DNA of 64,000 nt from Geomonas anaerohicana (GCF_016458305.1 NZ_JAEMHL010000002.1:124001-188000); one strand, 5' to 3'; positions 13,682-21,700 are shown, counted from the stretch's first letter. Made by a program: numbers and translations. Notes: a model not told the origin generated them from the letters alone.

Positions 13682-13771
13682 TCACGTCTCGATCCCCATG
13701 CTGGGCAGGATAAACCGCTGCAGCACGATCCACCCCACCACGATCCCACCCAAAATCAACATCTCTTGCAT
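13682..13771 (-). CDS. 29-residue single-pass membrane peptide
   Basis: A short open frame starting at 13771 right after GGGAGGTGAAAT, a near-perfect ribosome site. It encodes 29 residues, nearly all one hydrophobic helix (MLILGGIVVGWIVLQRFIL), with an ERF-like basic break and the end MGIET. It lies 100 bases downstream of moeA on the same strand and is followed by a strong terminator. Size and topology resemble accessory subunits of membrane complexes, but no family was recognised, so function is unknown. The good ribosome site and terminator are the main reasons to accept it. Confidence 0.6.
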   Translation of the reverse strand: MQEMLILGGIVVGWIVLQRFILPSMGIET

Positions 13772-13871
13772 ATTTCACCTCCCGAATCCTACCATCAGCC
13801 TTATCGCATATTCGGGAAAGAAAATATACCAAATTAATTATTATTATGAGCCGTTCAGTTTTGGTTCTGCT

Positions 13872-15113
13872 TCAGGCACAGCACCTTATGCCGACTTCAG
13901 CCTCGCTCAAGAGGTCGACTTCCCTCATCAGTGCCAGGTCCACTTCGCTCCCGGCCGGGATGAAGGTGGCATCGCAGGGGAGGGCGGCCAGGGCATCGCA
14001 CCTGGTCATGGTGCTGAGGATGGCGGTGTGCTGCTCGCCGGCGCAGTAGGCGACGTGCCTGCCGTGGCGCTTCTTCACCGTGACCCGGATGAAGTGCAGT
14101 TTGCCGGCCTTTTTGTGGGCGTCCTCTGCCAGGATCCCTTTCACGAAGGGGGGGAGTACCCGGTGGTGCCCCATCATCTTCAGGAGGGCGGGCTTCACCA
14201 GCAGCTCGAAGGTCACCATGGTGGAGACGGGGTTGCCGGGGAGCGAGAAGATCGGCTTCCCCTGCCAGACCGAAAAGGCCGTCGGGCCGCCCGGTTTCAT
14301 CCCTATCTTCCAGAACAGTTCCTCGGCGCCGAGGCTCGCGGCTACCTCCCGGACCAGGTCGCGGTCACCGGCGGAGACGCCGGCCGAGGTGATCAGGGCG
14401 TCGCAGCAAAGCCCCTCGCGCATCTTGTCCTGGTGGCTCTCCAGGTTGTCGCGTGCAATGCCGAGCAGCACCGGTTCCGCTCCCGCCTCGCGCACTGCGG
14501 CGGCCAGCGACAGGGCGTTGGAGTTGATCACGCTGCCGGCCTTTGGGCTCTCGCCCAATTCGATCAGCTCGTCCCCGGTGGAGAGGATCGCCACCCGCGC
14601 CTTGCGGTACACCGGCACCAGGGCCTGCCCCATGGCGGCCAGCATGCCGACCTCGGCGGGGCGCACCTGGCTGCCGGCAGGGAGTACCTGGGTGCCCGAG
14701 GCGACGTCGCTACCTTTGACCCGGACGTGCTGCTTGGGGAGCGCCCTCTGCTTGATCACCACATGGGCACCATCCTGCTCGGTTTCTTCGATGGGGACCA
14801 CCGCATTGCATCCGGCGGGAATGGGGGCGCCGGTCATGATGCGCACGGCACAGCCGACGGTCACGGCGGGGCAATCAGCGCCGCCGGCGGGGAGAAAACC
14901 GGTGATGAGGAGACGGGTGGGAACGGAGGTGCAATCTGCGGCGTGCACGGCGTAACCGTCCATCGCGGAATTGTCGTATTGCGGCAGGTCCCAGGGGGCG
15001 ATGATGTCCCTGCTTACCACGCGCCCCAGGGCGTCGGACAGCGGTACATTTTCCTCCCCAAGGGGGGCGACGTGGGCCAGTATGATGCCTCGCGCTTCTT
15101 CAAAGCTTGGCAT
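13872..15113 (-). CDS. moeA: Molybdopterin molybdenumtransferase MoeA
   Basis: Inserts molybdate or tungstate into adenylated molybdopterin, the last step of cofactor assembly. The 413-residue protein contains the MoeA marks: NSAMDGYAV near residue 48, RIMTGAPIP, STGDEL, TSAGVSAGDRDLV and LPGNPVSTMVTFELL. The start at 15113 follows GAGGTGCATC. It is the last gene in the aor-moaD-thiF-moeA series on this strand, but 126 bases containing a repeat separate it from thiF. In this setting the metal delivered may well be tungsten for the AOR; the sequence does not prove which metal is used. Confidence 0.95.
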   Translation of the reverse strand: MPSFEEARGIILAHVAPLGEENVPLSDALGRVVSRDIIAPWDLPQYDNSAMDGYAVHAADCTSVPTRLLITGFLPAGGADCPAVTVGCAVRIMTGAPIPAGCNAVVPIEETEQDGAHVVIKQRALPKQHVRVKGSDVASGTQVLPAGSQVRPAEVGMLAAMGQALVPVYRKARVAILSTGDELIELGESPKAGSVINSNALSLAAAVREAGAEPVLLGIARDNLESHQDKMREGLCCDALITSAGVSAGDRDLVREVAASLGAEELFWKIGMKPGGPTAFSVWQGKPIFSLPGNPVSTMVTFELLVKPALLKMMGHHRVLPPFVKGILAEDAHKKAGKLHFIRVTVKKRHGRHVAYCAGEQHTAILSTMTRCDALAALPCDATFIPAGSEVDLALMREVDLLSEAEVGIRCCA

Positions 15114-15189
15114 GATGCACCTCGGTGCTCTCTGCGGCGTCGTCGACGGCGTCGCTTTTTTTTTTAGCGGCAGCGTTGCCGCTTTGCTT

Positions 15190-15228
15190 CTCCCTCACCC
15201 TGGCCCCTCTCCCGGAGGGCGAGGGGGA
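15190..15228. repeat. CCTCACCCTGGCCC-type palindromic repeat (family E)
   Basis: A C-rich/G-rich hairpin between thiF and moeA, with TCTCCCGGAGGGCGAG at its tip. Related copies occur as pairs at 24294-24410 and 35148-35271. Just upstream (15161-15180) a T run and a small AGCGGCA hairpin are also seen. Confidence 0.75.
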
Positions 15229-15239
15229 ACTCCGGGCGG

Positions 15240-16091
15240 TTAGGCGGCGTCTACCAGGGTGACCGGGGCCGGAGCGTAGGATATCTCCTGCATCTCCATT
15301 TCCAGGAGGTCTATGGCCAGCTTGCGGTTCCTGAGCGGCTCGCCCTTGCCGAGCAGGATCTTGCATACTTCGGCGACTTCGAGGCTAGCCACGACGGCCG
15401 GCGTGAAAGACGGGTTGCCCAGCTGCTGCTCGATCCCCTTGCCCTGGACCCAGTGGCGATAGATCTGCTGCACCGTGGTCTCGCCGGGAAACTGTGAGGC
15501 GACGTGGCCGTACCAACCGCCAATGGCGCCGTGCACCATGGGAATGCCGGCCAGGTTGCAGTATTCGGCCAGCTGCAGCCGGTACGGGATGCTGTCCAGG
15601 GCGTCCACCGCCACATGCGCTCCCGCCAGCAGCTCGAAACCGTTGGCCAGGCAGAAGTAGTCCTGGATGGCGGTGACCGTGACGGCTGGATTCACCTGCG
15701 CCAGCCGCTCGGCAGCTACGGCCGCCTTGGGCTGCCCCAACAGGGCGGGCGAGGAGAGGATCTGCCGGTTCAGGTTGTGCTCTTCGAAGATGTCCGGGTC
15801 GACGGCGATGATCTGCCCGACTCCGAGGCGCGCCAGCTCTTCCAGGACGTAGCCGCCCAGGCCGCCGCAGCCGATCACGGCGACGCGGCTTTGGAACAGG
15901 CGCAGCTGCTCATCGACCTGGATCATGTTCCGGTTGCGCTGGTAGCGCGCCGGGAAGAGGCCGTTTTGCAAGGCGATCAGTTCGACCGCCGCGTGGCTCA
16001 GGTGGAAACGCTGTGCGGTGGCGTCCTGGGCGCTCCAGGGGAGCAGGCCGTCCTGCGCCTGCTCTTTCAGAAAAGTGATGACCTTGCGCAT
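15240..16091 (-). CDS. ThiF/MoeB/HesA-family adenylyltransferase
   Basis: An E1-like enzyme of 283 residues that would adenylate the C-terminal glycine of the MoaD-like protein encoded immediately upstream. The nucleotide-binding loop VIGCGGLGGYVLEELARLG and the family's NLNRQIL segment are present, and DALDSIPYRL matches the D-N/D-x(5)-R region. The zinc-binding CxxC pairs typical of E. coli MoeB are absent, which fits the shorter HesA-like branch linked to AOR enzymes. Its ATG at 16091 begins one base after the moaD stop, with GGAGGAGG inside moaD as ribosome site, so translation of the two is probably coupled. Confidence 0.88.
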   Translation of the reverse strand: MRKVITFLKEQAQDGLLPWSAQDATAQRFHLSHAAVELIALQNGLFPARYQRNRNMIQVDEQLRLFQSRVAVIGCGGLGGYVLEELARLGVGQIIAVDPDIFEEHNLNRQILSSPALLGQPKAAVAAERLAQVNPAVTVTAIQDYFCLANGFELLAGAHVAVDALDSIPYRLQLAEYCNLAGIPMVHGAIGGWYGHVASQFPGETTVQQIYRHWVQGKGIEQQLGNPSFTPAVVASLEVAEVCKILLGKGEPLRNRKLAIDLLEMEMQEISYAPAPVTLVDAA

Positions 16092-16092
16092 A

Positions 16093-16317
16093 TCAGCCTC
16101 CTCCAACCAGGGGAAAGAGTGAAAGCGTGTCGCCGTGGCTCAGTTTGCTGTCCAGCTCACCGTGCCGGCCGTTCAGCATGACGATGCCGATCTCCTCCTC
16201 GGTGAGCCCGAGCGAGAGCACCACCTGGCGCACGTCGGTCCCCTCGGCGAGCTCCTGCTCGGCGACCTTGAACCTGCCGTTTCTGAATGTGGCGAAAAGC
16301 TTGAGTGTGATCTGCAT
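16093..16317 (-). CDS. MoaD/ThiS-like sulfur carrier protein
   Basis: A 74-residue ubiquitin-fold protein ending FPLVGGG. The terminal glycines are the site of adenylation and thiocarboxylation in molybdopterin synthase small subunits. It likely donates sulfur to build the dithiolene of the pterin cofactor used by the adjacent AOR. It lies between aor and the ThiF-like activating enzyme. No moaE, its usual large partner, is present in this window. Confidence 0.88.
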   Translation of the reverse strand: MQITLKLFATFRNGRFKVAEQELAEGTDVRQVVLSLGLTEEEIGIVMLNGRHGELDSKLSHGDTLSLFPLVGGG

Positions 16318-16346
16318 AACGGCACCTGCTTGTTTGGCTCAAACGG

Positions 16347-16377
16347 AAAAACCCGGCGTGACTTCCGTCACGCCGGG
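16347..16377 (-). terminator. Terminator-like hairpin between aor and moaD
   Basis: On the minus strand an 11-base GC-rich stem (CCCGGCGTGAC and complement, 16352-16362 with 16367-16377) with a four-base loop is followed directly by five T. It lies 12 bases after the aor stop and 30 bases before moaD. It would let most transcripts end after aor and only some continue into moaD-thiF. Confidence 0.88.
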
Positions 16378-16389
16378 CAAAGGTGGTTC

Positions 16390-18120
16390 CTAGAAGTTCC
16401 AGAACTCGTCGATTTCCTCGTCGGTGAAGTCCCACACCGCGTTGTGCGGTGCGACCGGCTCGGTCTTGAAGAAGTCCGGCAGGCGGTCGTGGACGTTGGT
16501 GAGACCGGCTTTCTGGTTGAACTCGCGCTCGGTCTTCAGGATGTACTTGCCCAGGTTGTTGACGTCGTCGCCGGTGAGGGCGATGCCGAAGCGGGCGTTG
16601 ATCATGTCGATCAGGGCCGGCAGGCACTCCGGGATGTCCAGCGCCGGGAAGGCGACGAAGATGCACATACCGGTGGAGTCGACTGCGGCGGTCGCGATCT
16701 GCAGGTTGCGGGAGAGTTCGACCTGGCCGTCCTTCTTGAGCGGGTCTACGTAGCCGCCGACGTTCAGGATGTTGGTGGCGATGGTGTAGCCGGAGGTGTG
16801 GTCGGCGCCCATGGTGGAGGTGGCGTAGGTGATGCCGATGCCCTTGACGGAGCGCGGGTCGTACGCCGGGATGCCCTGGTTCTTGACTACCGGTACGCGG
16901 GTCACGCCGTAGGTGCGGCCGACGGAAGCGGCGCCGCCGCCCAGCACGCGGCCCAGTGCGGTGCCCTTGGCGATTTCGTCGGTCAGCAGGCGGAGCATTT
17001 CCTTGGAGTCGCCCCACTTGAGGATGCCGGCCTCCATGGCCACGCCGAACATGACGGCGGTCTCGATGGAGTCGATCCCGATGTCGTCCATCAGGTTGTC
17101 GGCGCGGGCGATGTCGTCCAGGTTGTCGATGCAGCAGTCGGCGCCCAGGCCCCAGATGGTCTCGTACTCGAAGCCGGAGGTGACGTACTTGCCTTCCTTG
17201 TCGTGGTAGACCTGCGAGCACTGGATGATGCAGCCGGCGTGGCAGCCGTGTTTCGGCTTGCCGCCGCGCGCCACGATGGTGTCGTGCATCGTCTCGCCGG
17301 AGATCTTGTCGTGCCCTTCGAACTGGCCGACGGTGAAGTTCTTGGTCGGCAGGCCGCCTGCTTCGTTGAGGATGTTGACCAGGACGTTGGTGCCGTAGGT
17401 CGGCAGGCCTTCGCCGGAGACCGGGTGGTCGAGCAGCGCCTTGGAGAATGCCCTCGCTGCGGTCTTGAATTTCTCCGGATCAGCGATGGTCACGGGTTTC
17501 GCGCCTTCGCCGTCGATGGAGATGAACTTGATCTGCTTGGAGCCCATGACTGCGCCCAGGCCGCCACGGCCGTGGCTGCGGATCTTGCTGTCCGGGTCCT
17601 TGACGGAGATGTTGGCGGCGGTCATCTTCAGTTCGCCGGCCGGGCCGATGGTGAGGACGCCGGTCTTCTTGCCCAGGCGGGCCTCAACCGCGTCGATGAC
17701 GGCGAAGTTACCAAGACCGAGCAGTTCCTTCTCCTCGTTGATGGTGACGCCGTTAGCGCTCACGGCCAGGTTGTACCAGGCGCCGGTTTTCGGTGCGCCT
17801 TCGATGATGATGGCCTTGATGCCCAGTTTGGCCAGCATCTGTGCTGCGGTGCCGCCTGCGTTGGACTCTTTGATGCCGCCGGTAAGCGGGCTCTTGGCGC
17901 CTGCGGAGAGACGGCCGGAGTTGGCTGCCGCGGTGCCGGTCAGAAGGCCCGGTGCGAACACCAGCTTGTTCTCGGGGGAAAGCGCGTGGCAGGTCGGCGG
18001 TACTTCGGCGGCCACGATGGTGGAGGTGAGGCCACGGCCACCCAGGCCTGCCCATGCTGCCGGAACTTCTTCGATCTTGGTGGTGAGGTCGGTCATGTTG
18101 ACGCGAAAAATCTTATCCAT
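16390..18120 (-). CDS. aor: Tungsten-type aldehyde:ferredoxin oxidoreductase (AOR family)
   Basis: Oxidises aldehydes to carboxylic acids with ferredoxin, or runs in reverse, using a tungsto- or molybdo-bispterin and a 4Fe-4S cluster. The protein has 576 residues from the ATG at 18120, which follows AGGGAG; an in-frame TTG lies three codons earlier. Domain 1 has the AOR start LGGRGL and the AGLLTGT-like segment. Cluster ligands appear as C293, C297, C301 (CHAGCIIQC) and C486 (STGMC). The first spacing is CxxxC, not the CxxC of the Pyrococcus enzyme. The upstream leader holds a Moco/Tuco riboswitch. adh upstream could supply the aldehyde, and moaD, thiF and moeA downstream the cofactor. Confidence 0.93.
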   Translation of the reverse strand: MDKIFRVNMTDLTTKIEEVPAAWAGLGGRGLTSTIVAAEVPPTCHALSPENKLVFAPGLLTGTAAANSGRLSAGAKSPLTGGIKESNAGGTAAQMLAKLGIKAIIIEGAPKTGAWYNLAVSANGVTINEEKELLGLGNFAVIDAVEARLGKKTGVLTIGPAGELKMTAANISVKDPDSKIRSHGRGGLGAVMGSKQIKFISIDGEGAKPVTIADPEKFKTAARAFSKALLDHPVSGEGLPTYGTNVLVNILNEAGGLPTKNFTVGQFEGHDKISGETMHDTIVARGGKPKHGCHAGCIIQCSQVYHDKEGKYVTSGFEYETIWGLGADCCIDNLDDIARADNLMDDIGIDSIETAVMFGVAMEAGILKWGDSKEMLRLLTDEIAKGTALGRVLGGGAASVGRTYGVTRVPVVKNQGIPAYDPRSVKGIGITYATSTMGADHTSGYTIATNILNVGGYVDPLKKDGQVELSRNLQIATAAVDSTGMCIFVAFPALDIPECLPALIDMINARFGIALTGDDVNNLGKYILKTEREFNQKAGLTNVHDRLPDFFKTEPVAPHNAVWDFTDEEIDEFWNF

Positions 18121-18171
18121 GCTTTTCAAGCTCCCTGTTTTTATTTAGTTCTACCGGCAGTAGCTGCCGCC

Positions 18172-18268
18172 GGGACTCCTTTCCAAGAGGGAGGCTCCGC
18201 CGTTTCCAGCGAAACCCGTTGGCCTGGAGCCATGAGGGATATCCCTTTTAGGCTGCGACGGCTCGGAG
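18172..18268 (-). promoter_or_regulatory. Moco/Tuco (molybdenum/tungsten cofactor) riboswitch leader of aor
   Basis: On the minus strand, about 150 to 50 bases before aor, the leader carries the conserved blocks of the Moco RNA motif in order: CTCCGAGCC (18268-18260), AAAGGGATATCCC hairpin, GCCTCCC (18195-18189) and GGAAAGGAG (18184-18176). Flanking hairpins lie 5' (18275-18307, GATGCGT arms) and 3' (GGCAGCTACTGCC, near 18155-18167). Moco RNAs are known to control molybdenum- and tungsten-cofactor genes. Whether this copy responds to Mo or W cofactor is inference from the AOR downstream. Confidence 0.8.
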
Positions 18269-18385
18269 ATTTTTGATGCGTGACTGACCCGACACCGCTT
18301 ACGCATCTCTTGCATGTGCTCGGGCCTGCGCGGCGTTGGGCCCGCAGGCGGTGTTGCCTATTTCCCGCCAAGGGCGGGAAGTGCG

Positions 18386-18515
18386 GGGGCGAATGATTAT
18401 TCGCCCCTACAGTGATTCTCGCCCCTCCCCCTGGAGGGGGGAGGTTGGGAGGGGGGCGTCGCACCCGAGGATGACAAGCCCCCTCCCTAACCCTCCCCCT
18501 CCGGGGGCGGGGATC
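18386..18515. repeat. Intergenic palindromic repeats between adh and aor
   Basis: GGGGCGAATGATTATTCGCC (18386-18407, second copy of 13409-13430) is followed by facing CCCCTCCCCCTGGAGG and CCTCCCCCTCCGGGGG blocks (18419-18515). A related pair stands at 26509-26600. A CCCGCC/GGCGGG hairpin precedes at 18363-18380. No gene is seen between 18269 and 18526. Confidence 0.75.
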
Positions 18516-18526
18516 ATGCTGCTGTA

Positions 18527-19690
18527 TTACATTGCATCCTTGAAGATCTGGATGACCTGCTCGAGGGTCGCTTTGCGCGGGTTGGTGAACTGGCAAGCGT
18601 CCTTCTTCGCGTTCTCTGCCATGATGGCCAGATCCTCTTCCTTGACATTGAGGGCCTTGAGGCCGGTCGGGATGCCGATGGAAGCGGAGAGGGTGCGGAT
18701 CCTGTCGATTGCCTTCTGGCCGGCTTCGGTCACGGAGAGACCGTCGACGTTCTCGCCCAGAGCCTTGGCGATGTCAGCGAAACGCTTCGGGCAGGCGATC
18801 AGGTTGTACTGGCTGACGGCCGGCAGCAGGATGGCGTTGCAGACGCCGTGCGGCAGGTTGTAGAAGCCGCCCAGCTGGTGAGCCATGGAGTGAACGTAGC
18901 CAAGCGATGCGTTGTTGAACGCCATGCCGGCCAGGTACTCGGCGTAAGCCATCCTGTCGCGTGCCTCGAGGTCTTCGCCGTTGGCGACAGCCTTGGAGAG
19001 GAACTCGGCGATCAGCTCGATGGCTTTGATGGCACAGGCGTCGGTGATCGGGGTGGCGATGGTGGAGACGTATGCCTCAACCGCATGGGTCAGGGCGTCC
19101 ATACCGGTGGCAGCGGTCAGGGCTGCCGGCTTGCCGACCATGAGCAGCGGGTCGTTGATGGCGATGTTCGGAGTGCAGCGCCAGTCGACGATAGCCATCT
19201 TTACGTGGGTGTCGGTGTTGGTGATGATGCAGAAGCGGGTCATTTCGGAAGCGGTACCGGCGGTGGTGTTGATAGCAACGAATGCCGGCATGGATTTGGT
19301 GGACTTGTTCACGCCTTCGAAGTCGCGGATGTGGCCGCCGTTGCCGATGACCAGGCCGATGCCCTTACCGCAGTCGTGGGAGGAACCGCCGCCCAGGGAG
19401 ATGATCGCGTCGCAACCGTTTTCCTGGTATACCTTCACGCCGTCGTGTACGTTGATGTCGGTCGGGTTCGGCTCGGCGCCGTCGAAGATAACGGCTTTAA
19501 CGCCGGCAGCTTCAACCTGCTCCTTGATCTTGTCGGCAACGCCCATGGCCGAGAGGCCTTTGTCGGTGACGATCAGCGCTTTGGATGCGCCCAGTGCCTT
19601 GACCTGCTCGCCGGTTTCCTTAGCGGAACCAACGCCCATCAGCGATACCGTCGGGATGAAGAAACCGTAAGTCTGCTCTCCTAATGCCAT
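18527..19690 (-). CDS. Iron-containing alcohol dehydrogenase
   Basis: NAD-dependent group III alcohol dehydrogenase of 387 residues, interconverting alcohols and aldehydes in the cytoplasm. The NAD loop GGGSSHDCGKG, the threonine-rich TTAGTASEMTRF segment and the iron ligands in DALTHAVEAY and HSMAHQLGGFYNLPHG are all visible. The start MALGEQTYGFF at 19690 matches the family N-terminus, with GGGGGA eight bases upstream; another ATG lies two codons earlier. A sigma-54 promoter lies at 19796-19810. The next gene on this strand is aor, which would oxidise the aldehyde product, so the pair may form an alcohol-to-acid route or the reverse. Confidence 0.93.
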   Translation of the reverse strand: MALGEQTYGFFIPTVSLMGVGSAKETGEQVKALGASKALIVTDKGLSAMGVADKIKEQVEAAGVKAVIFDGAEPNPTDINVHDGVKVYQENGCDAIISLGGGSSHDCGKGIGLVIGNGGHIRDFEGVNKSTKSMPAFVAINTTAGTASEMTRFCIITNTDTHVKMAIVDWRCTPNIAINDPLLMVGKPAALTAATGMDALTHAVEAYVSTIATPITDACAIKAIELIAEFLSKAVANGEDLEARDRMAYAEYLAGMAFNNASLGYVHSMAHQLGGFYNLPHGVCNAILLPAVSQYNLIACPKRFADIAKALGENVDGLSVTEAGQKAIDRIRTLSASIGIPTGLKALNVKEEDLAIMAENAKKDACQFTNPRKATLEQVIQIFKDAM

Positions 19691-19795
19691 TTTCATTTCC
19701 CCCTGTTGTTTTTCCGGGATGACCCGGTTCTTTTTGTTTTTAAGATAGTGGTGCCATGCTGCATACACTTTCCTAAAACGGTTTTCTACACTATC

Positions 19796-19810
19796 GCAAG
19801 TGCCGTACCA
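19796..19810 (-). promoter_or_regulatory. Sigma-54 promoter for adh
   Basis: On the minus strand TGGTACGGCACTTGC matches the -24/-12 pattern TGGYAC-N5-TTGC, with GG and GC exactly ten bases apart. It lies about 105 bases before the adh start. Transcription would begin near 19784. Confidence 0.8.
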
Positions 19811-19940
19811 GAATTTGCCGTAAACACAATTTTTCGGGATATCGAATAATATTCACAGGATACCGTATACTTAACGATCGCTGTGTTTACCCCGCGGCTT
19901 GCCCCCTCCAAAGTTGCGTCCTCAAATCGAACAGTTGCGA

Positions 19941-19976
19941 CGTTCCACAATGGAACATTTGCTCCTTTGTGGAACG
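19941..19976. promoter_or_regulatory. Palindromic activator site shared by adh and moaA
   Basis: GTTCCA-CAA-TGGAAC (19942-19956) is followed by a further half-site, so that CGTTCCACAA (19941-19950) and TTGTGGAACG (19967-19976) also form a perfect ten-base inverted repeat. It lies about 150 bases upstream of each of the two divergent sigma-54-like promoters, the usual distance for an enhancer-binding protein. The activator itself is not encoded nearby. Confidence 0.65.
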
Positions 19977-20124
19977 GCCGTTTTGCTCTGCCAACCGCCG
20001 TCACGCTCCCCGCGCGTTTGTTGAATTCAGAAAGACAAAAATCGGTTCGTTTCCCATGTATTCACCAGCTTAGTTGCTCCCTCATTAGTGGCTGATCCCC
20101 CTTTTTGCTCCGAATCGGGACAAT

Positions 20125-20139
20125 TGGTATCGATATTGC
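20125..20139 (+). promoter_or_regulatory. Probable sigma-54 promoter for moaA
   Basis: TGGTATCGATATTGC has TGG and TTGC with GG and GC ten bases apart. It matches the -24 box less well than the adh promoter. It is 40 bases before the moaA start. The rest of the intergenic region (19691-20179) shows only the adh promoter and the palindromic site described separately. Confidence 0.6.
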
Positions 20140-20179
20140 CTTTGTATACGGCGAGGCGTGTTTCCGAAGGGAGTAAGGC

Positions 20180-21160
20180 ATGGCACTGATCGATACCTAT
20201 GGCAGGCGGATCAACTACTTAAGACTCTCGGTCACCGACCGCTGCAACATGCGCTGCTGCTACTGCATGCCGGCGCAGGGGGTGGCCAAGCTCGGGCATA
20301 AAGAGATGCTCTCCTACGAGGAGCTGTATCGCGTCTCGGCCGCCTGCGTGGAACAGGGGATAGAAAAGATAAGGGTGACCGGCGGCGAGCCGCTGGTGCG
20401 CAGGGGGCTGGTCGATTTCCTGGGGCGCCTCTCGGCACTGCCGGGTCTGAGGGAGCTGGTGCTGACCACCAACGGCCTGCTGCTCGAAGAACTGGCCCAG
20501 CCCCTTAAGGATGCCGGGGTGGCCCGGCTCAACATCAGCCTCGACTCCCTTCAGCCGGAGACCTTCGCCAGGGTTACCCGCGGGGCCGACCTGAAACGGG
20601 TGCTGGCGGGAATAGATGCGGCACAGAAGGCGGGCTTCGGGCCGCTCAAGATCAACATGGTGGTGATGCGCGGGGTGAACGACCAGGAGATCCTGGACTT
20701 CGCGGCACTGACCCTGGACAAGCCGTACACGGTCCGCTTCATAGAGTACATGCCGACCTTGCAGGACGAAGGGTGGGGCGCCCAGAGCATGCCGGGTAGC
20801 GAGATCCTCGCCGCCATCGGCGAGCGCTATCCGCTGCTGCCGCTGGTCAGTTCAGAAATGGCGGGGCCGGCCAGGAACTACAAGATACAGGGAGCGGCGG
20901 GCGCCATCGGGATCATCACTCCGGTCTCCGGCCACTTCTGCGAGAGCTGCAACAGGATCAGGATCACGGCGACCGGCCGGGTGCGCGGCTGCCTCTTCTC
21001 GGAACAGGGGACGGACCTGAAGCCGCTTTTGGCCTCGGACGACCCGGAGGCGCTGGGGCAGACCCTGAAGAGAATCGTGACCCAGAAGCCGGGCAGGCAT
21101 CACATCGCCGAGGAAGACGCCGAGCAGGCGGTGGTCAACATGTCGAGGATCGGCGGGTAG
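20180..21160 (+). CDS. moaA: GTP 3',8-cyclase MoaA
   Basis: Radical SAM enzyme for the first step of molybdopterin synthesis, rearranging GTP. The 326-residue protein carries the N-terminal cluster cysteines C22, C26 and C29 (RCNMRCCYC), the VTGGEPL SAM loop, the C-terminal cluster segment CESCNRIRI with a third cysteine in RVRGC, and the essential terminal Gly-Gly (MSRIGG). The start at 20180 follows GAAGGGAG. It is divergent from adh and shares its control region. A MOSC gene follows. No moaC, moaE or moaB is present here, so the remaining pathway genes lie elsewhere. Confidence 0.96.
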   Translation: MALIDTYGRRINYLRLSVTDRCNMRCCYCMPAQGVAKLGHKEMLSYEELYRVSAACVEQGIEKIRVTGGEPLVRRGLVDFLGRLSALPGLRELVLTTNGLLLEELAQPLKDAGVARLNISLDSLQPETFARVTRGADLKRVLAGIDAAQKAGFGPLKINMVVMRGVNDQEILDFAALTLDKPYTVRFIEYMPTLQDEGWGAQSMPGSEILAAIGERYPLLPLVSSEMAGPARNYKIQGAAGAIGIITPVSGHFCESCNRIRITATGRVRGCLFSEQGTDLKPLLASDDPEALGQTLKRIVTQKPGRHHIAEEDAEQAVVNMSRIGG

Positions 21161-21188
21161 GGGACTGGCTCCGCAGGTGCCTGTCCCC
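21160..21188. repeat. REP family A, copy 3 (one base shorter)
   Basis: Begins at the last base of the moaA stop codon. It matches the 4181-4210 copy except for one missing C in the core (TCCGCAGG instead of TCCGCCAGG), so the hairpin remains but is imperfect. Confidence 0.8.
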
Positions 21189-21221
21189 CTAACTGAGCTG
21201 TACCCCTAACGGAGGATTTAC

Positions 21222-21653
21222 ATGAGCGCATCGGTAGTGGCGGTCAACATAAGCCAGAATAAGGGCGAGAGAAAGAAGGCGGCGCCGGAGGTGCACCTGC
21301 GGGAGAACTTCGGCATCATCGGTGACGGGCACGCGGGGGACTGGCATCGCCAGGTGAGCCTGCTCGCCCAGGAGAGCATAGATAAGATGGTGCAACTGGG
21401 CCTGTCGGTGGGTGCCGGTGACTTTGCCGAGAACATCACCACCCGCGGCATCGACCTCATGCACCTCCCGGTCGGTGCGCGGCTCGGCATCGGGCCGGTG
21501 GTGCTGGAGATCTCCCAGATCGGGAAGGTCTGCCACACCCGCTGCGCCATCTACTACCAGGCCGGCGACTGCGTCATGCCCAAAGAAGGTGTCTTTGCCA
21601 CTGTGATTAGCGGCGGGGTAGTGCGCCCCGACGATGAGATCGAGCTGCTCTAA
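21222..21653 (+). CDS. MOSC-domain protein
   Basis: A 143-residue stand-alone MOSC domain. This fold is known from molybdenum cofactor sulfurases and from proteins that bind or transfer Mo/W cofactor. Family segments GIIGDGHAGDWHRQVSLL and GDFAENITTRGIDL are clear, and the conserved cysteine region is GKVCHTRCAIYYQAGDC. It lies 60 bases after moaA in the same direction, separated by a REP repeat, and probably works in cofactor handling. The exact reaction is not known. Confidence 0.9.
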   Translation: MSASVVAVNISQNKGERKKAAPEVHLRENFGIIGDGHAGDWHRQVSLLAQESIDKMVQLGLSVGAGDFAENITTRGIDLMHLPVGARLGIGPVVLEISQIGKVCHTRCAIYYQAGDCVMPKEGVFATVISGGVVRPDDEIELL

Positions 21654-21700
21654 GCGGCAGCATATTTTCAGGACGTCTAAGTAGAAGGGGAGAGGAAGTC

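Noticed and set aside
18356-18370. Sigma-54-like TGGCGGGAAATAGGC upstream of the aor riboswitch
   Set aside because: GG and GC are ten bases apart, but the -12 box lacks TTGC and the sequence lies inside a CCCGCC/GGCGGG hairpin, so the match is probably accidental.
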